Assembly (NCBI RefSeq): GCF_003143975.1
Contig: NZ_QFVR01000001.1
Location: 248,001 to 312,000, forward strand
Direction of reading: 5' to 3'
Origin: Kurthia sibirica
GTDB lineage: Bacteria; Bacillota; Bacilli; Bacillales_A; Planococcaceae
Length of the DNA: 64,000 nucleotides
In this document: positions 49,356 through 58,270 of the stretch, in pieces
Numbering within the stretch: position 1 is the stretch's first letter
How the letters are laid out: each line of letters starts with the position of its first letter
Translations under genes and position numbers: made by a program
The notes under the pieces: generated by a model
The model's input: the letters and a program-made list of their open reading frames with translations, nothing else
Told to the model about the DNA's origin: nothing
The model's database searches: none

Positions 49356-49404
49356 CAATAGATACCTTTGATTTATAATAGGATAGTAATGATTCTCATT
49401 CTCA
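49352..49404 (+). promoter_or_regulatory. Iron-transport promoter with Fur-type box
   Basis: TTGACA (49352-49357), 16 bases, TATAAT (49374-49379). TGATTCTCATTCTCA (49390-49404) matches the 7-1-7 Fur motif TGATAATNATTATCA at 11 of 14 positions and covers the start of transcription. GGAGG follows at 49416-49420. Confidence 0.75.
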
Positions 49405-49427
49405 CTTAGTTTCAAGGAGGAAAATAA

Positions 49428-50258
49428 ATGCGTTTAAAAATTAATAATATTCAAGTTGGTTATGACGATCAGACAATCGTTCACGACTTAAGCATAGAAA
49501 TTCCAGATGGTAAAATTACGACGATTATTGGTGCTAATGGTTGTGGTAAATCAACGCTGTTGAAAGCGATTACCCGCATTATCCCACACCAAGCAGGTAC
49601 GGTTATTTTAGATGGGGAAAATATTCAAAAAATGAATACAAAAGTTTTAGCGAGAGAGTTAGCAATTTTACCACAAAGTCCAGAAAGTGCGAGTGGTTTA
49701 CTTGTTGAAGAATTGGTATCGTATGGTCGCTACCCTTACCAAAAAGGTTTTGGTAATTTATCTCAAAAAGATCGCGATATGATTGATTGGGCATTAGAAG
49801 CAACAAGTACAGCAGAATTTAGAAAACGTCCAGTTGATGCATTATCAGGTGGTCAACGTCAGCGTGTATGGATTGCTATGGCGTTAGCACAGGAAACGGA
49901 TATTATTTTCTTAGATGAACCGACGACATATTTAGATATGGCCCATCAATTAGAAGTGTTGGAGTTATTGCAACAATTAAATGTCAAAGAAGGTCGTACG
50001 ATTGTAATGGTGTTACATGATTTAAATCAAGCAGCTCGTTTTTCAGATTATATTATTGCGATGAATGCTGGTCATTTAATCAAAGCAGGCGATGCAACAG
50101 AAGTGATGACCAATGAAACATTACGTGATGTGTTTAATATTGACGCAGTTATTGGGGAAGACCCACGTACAAAAAAACCGATGTGTATTACGTATAATCT
50201 TTTGAAATCAGAAGAGCGTGCCTCAAAAAAGTCTGAAGTGCACGATATGGTTGTTTAA
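49428..50258 (+). CDS. Iron-siderophore ABC transporter ATPase (FecE/YusV-like)
   Basis: 276 residues: Walker A GANGCGKST, Q-loop LPQSPES, signature LSGGQRQR, Walker B IIFLDEP and H-loop MVLHD. Closest in type to FecE/FhuC/YusV ATPases for siderophores or haem. Preceded by a Fur-type box and followed by two FecCD permeases; no substrate-binding lipoprotein is in the cluster. Confidence 0.92.
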   Translation: MRLKINNIQVGYDDQTIVHDLSIEIPDGKITTIIGANGCGKSTLLKAITRIIPHQAGTVILDGENIQKMNTKVLARELAILPQSPESASGLLVEELVSYGRYPYQKGFGNLSQKDRDMIDWALEATSTAEFRKRPVDALSGGQRQRVWIAMALAQETDIIFLDEPTTYLDMAHQLEVLELLQQLNVKEGRTIVMVLHDLNQAARFSDYIIAMNAGHLIKAGDATEVMTNETLRDVFNIDAVIGEDPRTKKPMCITYNLLKSEERASKKSEVHDMVV

Positions 50259-50278
50259 AGTAATTGGAGACCTATACA

Positions 50279-50325
50279 AACCGTGGAGCGTCATTCACTG
50301 TAAAAAAGTGACTAGACGAACGGTT
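50279..50325 (+). other. Structured spacer between ATPase and permease genes
   Basis: Nested stems AACCGT/ACGGTT, CGTC/GACG and TCACT/AGTGA form one interrupted hairpin. No T run follows, so it may be an mRNA processing or stability element. Confidence 0.4.
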
Positions 50326-50368
50326 ATTTAAGTATGCCTACTATTCTACATAGAAAGAGAAGAGATGC

Positions 50369-51370
50369 ATGAAGTACTTTAGAAAAATACCATTAGCGTT
50401 ACAGTTAGTATTCATGTTTGTTGTGTTACTTATAGTCATGTTTGTTGCCATATCTTTTGGTGCAGCAAATACAACATTAGCAGATGTTTGGTATGCGATT
50501 TGGCATAGTAGTGATGATGAAAAAACAAATTTATTAAGGGAAATACGTTTCCCGCGTGTACTAGCTGCAGTAGCAGTTGGTGCAGCTTTGGCAGTTGCAG
50601 GTGCAATTATGCAAGGCGTTACACGTAATCCATTGGCGGATCCAGGTTTACTTGGGTTAACATCAGGAGCAAATGCTGCACTTGCCATTGGTTTTGTACT
50701 TGTACCGAATTTAGACTATAGTGGCGCAATGTTAGCCTGTTTTATCGGTGCAGCAATTGGGATGGCGATTGTCTATAGCATTGGCTCATCATCCAAAACA
50801 GGTATGTCCCCTTTGAAGCTCGTATTAGCAGGTGCAGCAGTATCTATGTTTTTACAGGCTGTAGCAGATGGTACAGGTTTGTTATTTCAAATTTCCAAAG
50901 ATGTATCCATGTGGACTTCAGGCGGTCTTCAAGGGATTTCATGGAGTGCTTTTGTCGTCATGCCAATTATTATTGTGGCATTGATCAGTAGCATTATAAT
51001 TAGCCGTCAATTGACTATTTTAAGTTTAAATGAAGATGTAGCCGTCGGACTAGGACAAAAAACATTTGTCATTAAAACCATGATGTTTATAATCGTCGTA
51101 TTATTAGCTGGAGCAGCGGTATCAATCGTTGGTAATTTAGCCTTTATTGGCCTAATGATTCCACATATTGTACGTGGTTTAGTAGGCGCAGATTATCGGG
51201 CTATTATTCCGATGTCGATGATTGTTGGTGGGTTATTCATGGTCGTCGTTGATCTTATTGGTCGGACGATGAACGCACCGTTTGAAACACCAATCGTCGC
51301 CATTGTCTCGGTTTTAGGTTTACCATTCTTCCTAGTATTAGTTAAAAGAGGAGGACGATTCTTTGCATAA
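50369..51370 (+). CDS. FecCD-family iron-siderophore permease 1
   Basis: 333 residues, 8-10 membrane segments, typical REIRFPRVLAAVAVGAALA near residue 51 and GLMIPHIVRGLVG near 255, the loop that docks the ATPase. AGAGAAGAGATG region precedes the ATG. Overlaps the second permease by 8 bases. Confidence 0.92.
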   Translation: MKYFRKIPLALQLVFMFVVLLIVMFVAISFGAANTTLADVWYAIWHSSDDEKTNLLREIRFPRVLAAVAVGAALAVAGAIMQGVTRNPLADPGLLGLTSGANAALAIGFVLVPNLDYSGAMLACFIGAAIGMAIVYSIGSSSKTGMSPLKLVLAGAAVSMFLQAVADGTGLLFQISKDVSMWTSGGLQGISWSAFVVMPIIIVALISSIIISRQLTILSLNEDVAVGLGQKTFVIKTMMFIIVVLLAGAAVSIVGNLAFIGLMIPHIVRGLVGADYRAIIPMSMIVGGLFMVVVDLIGRTMNAPFETPIVAIVSVLGLPFFLVLVKRGGRFFA

Positions 51371-52364
51371 GCATTCAAGTATATGGCCTTGGTTAACGAT
51401 GATGTTGCTCCTATTAGTGTCGATGATTGTCATTGGCTTATCAGTTGGCTATTCATCATTAGGTATAACGCAATTATTTTCTACCTTTATAGGAAATGGT
51501 AAAATGAGCGATGAATTTATTTTGTTTTCTGTACGCTTACCACGTGTTGTTATTTTACTATTAGCTGGTATGGCTTTAGCCGTTTCAGGTTCTCTATTAC
51601 AAACGTTGACGAAAAATGATTTGGCAGATCCCGGGATTATCGGTATTAACGCAGGTGCTGGTATCGGTATTACAGTCGTCTATTTATTTGCCCGCGATCA
51701 TTTTGCGAATTTTGCTTATGCACTACCAATCGTTGGGTTTTTAAGTGCAATCGCAACGGCTTTTCTTATTTATCTTTTTTCATATGAAAAATCTAAAGGA
51801 ATTCAACCATTTCGCCTAGTATTAGTTGGTGTTGGTTTTGCCGCAGCATTGTCTGGTCTAATGATTATGTTGATCTCATCTGCGGAGCGCAGTGATGTAG
51901 CATTTATCTCAAGTTGGCTTGCTGGCAATGTGTGGGGAGCAGATTGGCCATTCGTCTGGGCATTACTACCATGGTTAGTCATACTCGTACCATTTGTTCT
52001 TTACCGAGCAAATAGCTTAAATATTTTAGGGTTAAGCGAACACACAGCAATTGGTTTAGGTGCATCAATGAATAAAGAACGTATTCTATTACTTGTCATT
52101 GCCGTGGCACTTGCAGCCGCAGCTGTATCTGTGACAGGTGGTATCGGATTTGTTGGTTTAATGGCGCCGCATATAGCAAAATCGCTTGTCGGACCAAAAC
52201 ATCAACGATTCTTGCCAGTCGCCTTGTTAATTGGTGCCATTCTATTGCTTATCGCTGATGTAATTGGCCGGTCAATATTGACGACATCAACCATTCCAGT
52301 TGGTATCGTTGTAGCCATTATCGGTGCGCCTTATTTTTTATATTTGTTAAAAAAACAGGGATAA
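51363..52364 (+). CDS. FecCD-family iron-siderophore permease 2
   Basis: 333 residues starting with TTG 51363 (GAGGAGG about 8 bases upstream, within the preceding gene). Family motifs VRLPRVVILLLAGMALA near residue 57 and GLMAPHIAKSLVG near 262. Forms the heterodimeric channel with permease 1. Confidence 0.92.
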   Translation: MHKHSSIWPWLTMMLLLLVSMIVIGLSVGYSSLGITQLFSTFIGNGKMSDEFILFSVRLPRVVILLLAGMALAVSGSLLQTLTKNDLADPGIIGINAGAGIGITVVYLFARDHFANFAYALPIVGFLSAIATAFLIYLFSYEKSKGIQPFRLVLVGVGFAAALSGLMIMLISSAERSDVAFISSWLAGNVWGADWPFVWALLPWLVILVPFVLYRANSLNILGLSEHTAIGLGASMNKERILLLVIAVALAAAAVSVTGGIGFVGLMAPHIAKSLVGPKHQRFLPVALLIGAILLLIADVIGRSILTTSTIPVGIVVAIIGAPYFLYLLKKQG

Positions 52365-52395
52365 ATGATTTGGTTACTGTAATAAAATAATTCAA

Positions 52396-52434
52396 GGTGA
52401 GAAATAAGGTGTCATGCCTGTTCTCACTTTTTTT
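52396..52434 (+). terminator. Terminator of the iron-transport operon
   Basis: GTGAGAA pairs with TTCTCAC around a 17-base loop that can pair further (AGG...CCT), followed by T7. Confidence 0.85.
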
Positions 52435-52575
52435 GTGTAATTAAGTGACAACGTCTTTTAACTTCTCTGTATTATTTCCTGGGGAATAAGATTCTATTAC
52501 TTTGTTAGAATAATTGAAAATAAAGTAGATGTGACGATACTACTAATAGAAGTGAATGGATAGGGGTGAAAAATC

Positions 52576-53190
52576 ATGACTATATTAGAAATTGATCAAT
52601 TATCTATTACTGTAAACAATAAAAAAATAGTACATAATAGTAAACTGCTAATAGAAGAAGTAGGGATTTACGGTTTAATTGGCGGACGGGATGCTGGGAA
52701 AACACTGTTATTTGAATGGTTAAGTGGACAACTAGCACCGCTTGAAGGGGAAATTCAAATTACAGAAAAAAAGCAAGAGCAGCTACTACAAGCCAGTTTG
52801 GTGAAAATTAAACCATTATTAGTTAATCTCACTATTTTTGAAAATTTGAGGGTATTATGTAGTAATGCAGATTCAGTCAGTGAAGCAGATATCGTCTGGT
52901 ATTTATCTTTTGTTGGTTTGAATCAATCAGATAATCGATTAGTAAGTGCCTTATCAAAGGCAGAAAAGTATCGACTAGCCATTGCACTATCGTTAATAGA
53001 TAATCCTTCAATTCTGTTACTCGATGAACCTTTTTTTGACTTTACAATCGAAGACTTCAATATGATCCAACATATTTTATCAAAAATTATTGAATCAAAT
53101 ATAGCGATTGTGATTGCTACACGTAATGAGGAAGGGATTCGCCCACTATGTAAAAGAGTCTTCCGTCTGGCTCATGGGAAATTACAGTAA
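52576..53190 (+). CDS. Solitary ABC ATPase with degenerate signature
   Basis: 204 residues. Walker A GGRDAGKT and Walker B ILLLDEPFFD are intact, but the signature reads LSKAEKYR instead of LSGGQ, and the H-loop region reads VIATRNEEG without the usual His. No permease follows. It may serve an unlinked exporter or act as a regulatory ATPase; antibiotic-export-type ATPases are its nearest look-alikes. Own promoter region and AGGGGTG ribosome site. Confidence 0.7.
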   Translation: MTILEIDQLSITVNNKKIVHNSKLLIEEVGIYGLIGGRDAGKTLLFEWLSGQLAPLEGEIQITEKKQEQLLQASLVKIKPLLVNLTIFENLRVLCSNADSVSEADIVWYLSFVGLNQSDNRLVSALSKAEKYRLAIALSLIDNPSILLLDEPFFDFTIEDFNMIQHILSKIIESNIAIVIATRNEEGIRPLCKRVFRLAHGKLQ

Positions 53191-53372
53191 ATCGTACGTA
53201 GTCGCAAATAACCAAGGCAAATCATCATTCGTATAGGAAGGATTTGCTTTTTTTATATCGTAATTAAAAATGATGCTTGCTATGAACGTAAATTATTGCA
53301 AATAGGTTAGTATGAAGCATATTATTAAGAGCATATCCATTAACACAATAGAACGATAGAGGGAGTGGTTTG

Positions 53373-53843
53373 ATGTCAATTTATGATTATAAAGTGCAGT
53401 TAGAAGATGGCAAAGAATATTCAATGAGTGATTATAAAGGAAAGGCGATGCTCATTGTTAATACCGCTTCAAAATGTGGGTTTACACCACAGTTTGAGGA
53501 ATTAGAAAAGTTATATGAAGATTATAAAGAGGAAGATTTTGTAGTGCTTGGATTCCCAACAAATCAGTTTAAGCAAGAAGTAGCAACAGCGCAAGAAGCA
53601 GCGCAGGAATGTCGCTTGAATTATGGTGTAACTTTTCCAATGCATAGTATGATTCAGGTTAATGGTGCACAGGAAGATCCATTATTTACTTATTTAAAAG
53701 ACCATACAAAGGGTTTTTTAGGTAGTAGCATTAAATGGAATTTCACGAAGTTTCTTATAGACAAAGAAGGAAATATTGTGGGGCGTTATGCCTCAAAAGA
53801 TAAGCCTTTGAGCTTGTCAAAAGACATTGAAAAGTTATTGTAA
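53373..53843 (+). CDS. bsaA: Glutathione peroxidase-family thiol peroxidase
   Basis: 156 residues from ATG 53373 (GAGGGAGTGG upstream). NTASKCGFTPQ holds the peroxidatic Cys where animal enzymes have selenocysteine; resolving Cys in ECRLNYG; catalytic Gln (FPTNQF) and Trp (IKWNFTKFL) present. Probably thioredoxin- or bacillithiol-linked in this group. Immediately upstream of the riboswitch. Confidence 0.93.
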   Translation: MSIYDYKVQLEDGKEYSMSDYKGKAMLIVNTASKCGFTPQFEELEKLYEDYKEEDFVVLGFPTNQFKQEVATAQEAAQECRLNYGVTFPMHSMIQVNGAQEDPLFTYLKDHTKGFLGSSIKWNFTKFLIDKEGNIVGRYASKDKPLSLSKDIEKLL

Positions 53844-53909
53844 AAGAGAGAATTTTCATTTACTTTTATATCCTTGTATAGTAAGATAAAGAAGTAAAAA
53901 AATAATGCT

Positions 53910-54083
53910 TTAATTGGTGTGAAGCAACCTAGAAGTTGTTTTACTTAAAAGGGAAGTTGGTGTAAATCCAACGCTGTCCCGCAACTGTAAATGTGAGTAT
54001 ATCGTGCATATCCACTGTCTATTATTCATAGATGGGAAGGGCAAATTATACGTTGACCATGAGCCAGGAGACCTGCCAATTAA
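53910..54083 (+). promoter_or_regulatory. Cobalamin riboswitch
   Basis: 174 bases. P1 stem TTAATTGG/CCAATTAA closes the element; inside are GGGAAG...GGTGTAAATCC, GCTGTCCCGCAACTGTAA and the B12 box GCCAGGAGACCTGCC (54063-54077), all in consensus order. A terminator follows at 54152. No cobalamin-related gene follows; instead there is a seven-codon frame and mobile-element debris. Confidence 0.95.
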
Positions 54084-54151
54084 TCGATGCATCTTGTTTT
54101 ACCTACGAGGATAGGTTGATGTTAGCTACTTTATATCGTATTTCAGTAGAT

Positions 54152-54183
54152 AACAGCACTCTTTCAAGGGTTGCTGTTTTTTT
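54152..54183 (+). terminator. Terminator (expression platform) of the cobalamin riboswitch
   Basis: AACAGCA pairs with TGCTGTT around a 12-base loop that pairs in part (CTC...GGG), then T. Lies 68 bases after the aptamer, suited to transcription attenuation. Confidence 0.85.
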
Positions 54184-54281
54184 GTGGCCAGTTGTCTTTG
54201 TTTTACCCAATGATTCTAAGCAAGACCCCAACTATTTAGAACTCCCCAACTTCCAAGTAGTGTTTTATAGAGGAAGACAAT

Positions 54282-54305
54282 ATGACTGGTTCTAACAAAA
54301 CTTAA
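54282..54305 (+). other. Seven-codon open frame where the riboswitch target should be
   Basis: ATG ACT GGT TCT AAC AAA ACT TAA (MTGSNKT), with AGAGGAAG 5 bases upstream, lies between the riboswitch terminator and a second terminator. It may be the scar of a gene removed by deletion, or chance. Confidence 0.35.
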
Positions 54306-54311
54306 CTAAGT

Positions 54312-54352
54312 AAAAAGGTTGGTACAACATAATTGTTGTACCAACCTTTTTT
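54312..54352 (+). terminator. Second terminator downstream of the riboswitch
   Basis: AAAAAGGTTGGTACAACA pairs with TTGTACCAACCTTTTTT around TAATTG; likely the original end of the riboswitch-controlled transcript. Confidence 0.93.
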
Positions 54353-54377
54353 GTAGTATCAAGATCTCCAAAAGAAT

Positions 54378-55110
54378 GGTTCTATTATATATGTTGGGGT
54401 ATTAAAACCATTCATGTTTTAGACAATTAGAAATAGTGCGTTACTTGTTTTTCGGCAGGAGTCCTCGCCATTTCTTTTAATCACAAAAGTTGAAGAAATC
54501 GAGGGCAAGTATGCTCTTTTTATAGAAATGCCGAAGCGTTCACCTATTTGTCCAGCTTGTCAGTCCATTACTTCGAAAGTACATGATGATCGCATACAAA
54601 AAATGAACCATTTAAAATGGTTTGATTGGGCTAAAAAAATCGAATGGCTTTTTAGAAGGTATTAATAACAAAACGAAAGTAATGAAACGACATGCATATG
54701 GTTATAAACGATTTGAGCAAAGATCTTACTAACATTAAAGTATAAAGAAGTTGGTTTACATCTGGGCTAAATGAAAAAGGTGAATGAAATTAAACTCATT
54801 ATAGTAAGGATTAAAAAGATCTGACCTTGTTAATCGTTTGGTCGTTGTTAGACATTCTGACCTTGTCAAACGCGATTTGTATGCAAAAAGGGGCGACTAG
54901 AGAGTGTGATGTGCTTTCGTTTTGGTTAGTCAAATAGTTTTTTAAAAGGGAATCATCATCAAATATACGAAGGTGTAGGCGGTTTAATTTTATTGATGGA
55001 GGAAGAAATAGATGTGTATTTCGAGTAATGTATCGTCCGAAATGACTGACTAGAAAAAAGGGTATGATTTAAAAGAGCTAAATCATGTCACGTCAATGTT
55101 TAACGTGAAA
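54378..55110 (+). mobile_element. Two ISL3-type scars in tandem
   Basis: Left end GGTTCTATTATATATGTTGG (54378). A transposase N-terminus (KYALFIEMPKRSPICPACQS, HDDRIQKMNHLKWF) is joined by deletion to a C-terminal piece (EWLFRRY/GINNKTKVMKRHAYGYK, 54640-54720). A second C-terminal scar (GTCAAATAGTTTTTTAAAAG, about 54930-54970) and an inverted-repeat tail (ATGATTTAAAAG...AAATCAT, 55056-55088) follow. No intact frame. The scars separate the riboswitch from busR. Confidence 0.7.
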
Positions 55111-55258
55111 ATGAAAAATAAAGCGTTTTATAGATATTCAATAGGGAAAAGTAAAGATAACTACTCAATCCTCTTTAAAGTAGTAGTAAAATACCTAATA
55201 TAGTGCTATATTGACTATATATTTTAAGCATCTAATTGAACAAAGGGAGCATGGCGAG

Positions 55259-55897
55259 ATGTCAGAACACGAAAAAAAAACAAAAATTAAACAATCACGT
55301 TATCAAATAATAGCAGCAGATTTGGCTTCGAAAATTGTCGACCGCGAATACGAAGTTGGTGAGAAATTATATGCGCGTTCATCATTAGCAAGTAAGTATG
55401 GCGTATCGTCGGAAACTGCTAGACGTGCAATTGCCGTGTTGCAAGATTTAGGGATCGTCCAAGCGACAAAGGGGAGCGGCGTTTTTATCAAGTCTTATGA
55501 AGAAGCGGCTAAATTCGTTCATCAACTTAAGGATGTACAATCTGTTAAAGAGATTCAAAATGATATTATGCTGTCAATTTCGCAGCAAAAAGAAGAAATG
55601 ATGAAATTAGAGCAAATGACGCAAGAATTAGTAACGCGCACAAACCGCTTTCATTCACTTAATCCATTCATACCTTTTCATGTAACAATCGGTTCTGAGT
55701 GTGTATATGTTGGATTAACAATTCAAGAATTGAACTTCTGGCAAAATACAACAGCTACAATTGTTGGTATACGTCATAACGATGATATGATTTTGTCGCC
55801 AGGCCCATATGCGACAATTCAAGAAGGCGATACCATCTATTTCATTGGCAATGAAGAAAGTTTAGACGTTGTAAAAAATTTTTTATATAAAGGTTAA
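55259..55897 (+). CDS. busR: BusR-type GntR/RCK_C repressor, probably c-di-AMP-responsive
   Basis: 212 residues from ATG 55259 (AAGGGAG upstream). N-terminal GntR winged helix (YEVGEKLYARSSLASKYGVS), a central coiled coil (~105-140, MLSISQQKEEMMKLEQMTQE) and a C-terminal RCK_C/TrkA-C domain (~150-212, GLTIQELNFWQNTTATIVGI). This architecture is that of BusR, which in lactococci and streptococci represses the betaine transporter when bound by c-di-AMP. Placement right before opuAA supports the same role. Osmotic control through c-di-AMP is inferred, not shown. Confidence 0.85.
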   Translation: MSEHEKKTKIKQSRYQIIAADLASKIVDREYEVGEKLYARSSLASKYGVSSETARRAIAVLQDLGIVQATKGSGVFIKSYEEAAKFVHQLKDVQSVKEIQNDIMLSISQQKEEMMKLEQMTQELVTRTNRFHSLNPFIPFHVTIGSECVYVGLTIQELNFWQNTTATIVGIRHNDDMILSPGPYATIQEGDTIYFIGNEESLDVVKNFLYKG

Positions 55898-56067
55898 ATA
55901 CTTGGGAAATGACGAAAAAATAGCATTTATTTGAAATCGTATTCATTTCTATACTGAAAAAATAAAAAAACACGATAAAGACAGCTGTAGTAAGCCGTAT
56001 AACGTGTAAAGTAAAAAGAAACATATTTGTTTAAATCGATAAAAAATGATTGGGAAATAGAATGGAA

Positions 56068-56102
56068 AAGCGTTTCTAGCAACTGCTAGAGACGTTTTTT
56101 TT
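56068..56102 (+). terminator. Terminator between busR and opuAA
   Basis: GCGTTTCTAGCA pairs with TGCTAGAGACGT (G-U allowed), followed by T8. It separates busR from opuA transcription, so opuA has its own promoter. Bases 55898-56067 hold nothing else recognised. Confidence 0.85.
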
Positions 56103-56114
56103 CGTGAAATTCAT

Positions 56115-56157
56115 TTGACAGAAGTAACAACCTTTTGTTACGGTTAGGTTGTTACTT
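56115..56157 (+). promoter_or_regulatory. opuA promoter region with long palindromic operator
   Basis: TTGACA (56115-56120) is immediately followed by AAGTAACAACC (56122-56132), repeated inverted as GGTTGTTACTT (56147-56157) after 14 bases. Inside, TGTTAC (56136-56141) gives a second, tighter inverted repeat with GTAACA. The nested palindrome covers the promoter and is a strong candidate binding site for the BusR homologue. A good -10 was not identified. Confidence 0.65.
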
Positions 56158-56216
56158 TGAAGGGTATATACAAACATATATGCTTTTCCACTATAAGAAC
56201 CAAGGAGTTGTTGCTC

Positions 56217-57416
56217 TTGTCTAAAATAAGAGTTGAAAATGTAAGTAAAATATTTGGGAAGAAAATCCCACAAGCATTAGAGCTAGTAAAAAAAGGTGAA
56301 TCTAAAACAGCGATATTGAAAAAAACCGGTGCTACAGTCGGTGTAAATAATACGAGCTTTGAAGTTGAAGATGGCGAAATATTCGTTATTATGGGGCTAT
56401 CAGGTAGTGGTAAATCTACGCTCGTACGTTTATTAAATCGTTTGATTGAACCGACGACCGGGAGTATCTTAATTAATGGTGAAGATGTCTCTAAAATGAA
56501 TAAAGCACAATTAAGAGAGATTCGACGTAATAAAGTAAATATGGTTTTCCAAAACTTCGGTTTATTTCCTCACCAAACAATCTTAAAAAATACAGAGTAT
56601 GGTTTAAAGGTTCGAGGGGTTTCAAAGGAAGAGCGTCGTGTTAAAGCAGAAAAAGCTTTAGAAAACGCTGGCCTATTAGAGTTTAAGGATCAGTACCCAA
56701 GTCAGCTATCTGGTGGTATGCAACAGCGTGTCGGCTTAGCGAGAGCACTTGCGAATGATTCTGATATTGTCTTAATGGATGAAGCCTTTTCAGCCCTGGA
56801 TCCTTTAATTAGAAAAGGTATGCAGGATGAGTTGATTGAACTCCAACAAAATGTTCAAAAAACAATAATTTTCATTACACATGATTTAAACGAGGCATTA
56901 CGTATTGGCGATCGTATCGCGATTATGAAAGATGGCGCCATCATTCAGATCGGTACAGGTGAAGAAATTTTAACGAATCCTGCTGATGATTATGTTCGCA
57001 GTTTTATAGAAGATGTTGATCGTTCGAAAGTATTAACTGCAGAAAATATTATGGTACGTCCAGTTACGATAAATCCTGAAATTGATGGACCAAAAATGGC
57101 CTTGAAACGCATGAAGGACGAACAGGTAAGCCTCGTAATAGCCACAGATCGTAAAAAACAATTACTAGGTTTTGTAACAGCAGATCAGGCGTTACAATGT
57201 GCAAAAGATGGTAAAACCTTACTTGTTGATTGTATGCAAAAAGAAATGAATACTGTGCCATATGATATGCTTTTAGAAGATGTGCTAAATGTTATTCATG
57301 ATTCTCCAACACCTGTTGCCGTTATAAAAGAGGGCAAGCTTGTTGGTGTATTAATCAGAGGCATCGTTATCGAAGCACTCGCGAAATCTAGTGTGGAGGT
57401 GCCAGAACATGAATAA
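56217..57416 (+). CDS. opuAA: Glycine betaine ABC importer ATPase OpuAA
   Basis: 399 residues from TTG 56217, with AAGGAG 9 bases upstream and a start [16 protein letters not shown] as in the family; the longer frame covers the operator. ATPase motifs [17 protein letters not shown] and [13 protein letters not shown], then two CBS domains (~280-395), which in OpuA-type transporters sense ionic strength and c-di-AMP. Overlaps opuAB by 8 bases. Confidence 0.95.
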   Translation: MSKIRVENVSKIFGKKIPQALELVKKGESKTAILKKTGATVGVNNTSFEVEDGEIFVIMGLSGSGKSTLVRLLNRLIEPTTGSILINGEDVSKMNKAQLREIRRNKVNMVFQNFGLFPHQTILKNTEYGLKVRGVSKEERRVKAEKALENAGLLEFKDQYPSQLSGGMQQRVGLARALANDSDIVLMDEAFSALDPLIRKGMQDELIELQQNVQKTIIFITHDLNEALRIGDRIAIMKDGAIIQIGTGEEILTNPADDYVRSFIEDVDRSKVLTAENIMVRPVTINPEIDGPKMALKRMKDEQVSLVIATDRKKQLLGFVTADQALQCAKDGKTLLVDCMQKEMNTVPYDMLLEDVLNVIHDSPTPVAVIKEGKLVGVLIRGIVIEALAKSSVEVPEHE

Positions 57417-58260
57417 TTTATTAGATAAAATCCCACAGATGCCACTTGCAAAATGGACAAATGATGCAATGGATTGGGTAACAGAGACCTTCCAAGGTTT
57501 CTTTGATAGCATTCAAGAAAATACAGAAGGCGCTATGCTTTTTGTCACCGATGTATTACTAATGATTCCAGCGATTATTGTTATTTTAGCGATAGCGATA
57601 TTAGCATACTTTGCTTCTAAACGAAAATTTGGGCTCGCAATTTTCACAGTAGTAGGTTTGTTATTCATCTACAATCAAGGGTTATGGGATGATCTTATGA
57701 ATACCGTAACACTCGTATTGTTTGCTAGTTTGATTTCGATAATTGTCGGCATTCCAGTAGGGATACTAATGTCAAAAAGTACAACTTTTGAAAGTATTAT
57801 GAAACCAATTTTAGATTTCATGCAAACAATGCCCGGTTTTGTATATTTAATTCCGGCTGTAGCATTTTTTGGTATTGGTATCGTACCCGGTGTATTTGCT
57901 TCAATAATCTTCTCAATTCCACCAACAATTCGCTTCACAAACTTAGCAATTCGCCAAGTACCAACAGAATTAATTGAAGCAGCAGAATCGTTTGGTAGCA
58001 CAAGTGCACAAAAATTATTTAATGTAGAATTACCACTTGCTAAATCAACCATTATGGCTGGTGTCAATCAAACAGTAATGCTTGCATTATCTATGGTTGT
58101 CATTGCTTCAATGATTGGCGCAGAAGGTTTGGGTGGTAAAGTACTAACAGCAGTTCAGCGAGCAGAGGTAGGATCTGGCTTCGTAGCAGGTCTTGCACTA
58201 GTAATCTTCGCTATTATTATTGATAGACTTACACAGAGTATTAACAATAAAAAAGGATAG
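57409..58260 (+). CDS. opuAB: Glycine betaine ABC importer permease OpuAB
   Basis: 283 residues from ATG 57409 (GGAGGT upstream). BPD_transp_1 permease with about eight membrane segments and the docking loop [20 protein letters not shown]. An amphipathic N-terminus precedes the first helix, as in B. subtilis OpuAB. Confidence 0.95.
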   Translation: MNNLLDKIPQMPLAKWTNDAMDWVTETFQGFFDSIQENTEGAMLFVTDVLLMIPAIIVILAIAILAYFASKRKFGLAIFTVVGLLFIYNQGLWDDLMNTVTLVLFASLISIIVGIPVGILMSKSTTFESIMKPILDFMQTMPGFVYLIPAVAFFGIGIVPGVFASIIFSIPPTIRFTNLAIRQVPTELIEAAESFGSTSAQKLFNVELPLAKSTIMAGVNQTVMLALSMVVIASMIGAEGLGGKVLTAVQRAEVGSGFVAGLALVIFAIIIDRLTQSINNKKG

Positions 58261-58270
58261 GACTGATTTA

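Noticed and set aside
54032..54295. 87-codon frame over the cobalamin riboswitch
   Set aside because: It starts inside the conserved aptamer, crosses the B12 box and terminator, and has no ribosome site.
57675..58067. 130-codon minus-strand frame opposite opuAB
   Set aside because: Shadow of a hydrophobic permease gene; no independent signals.
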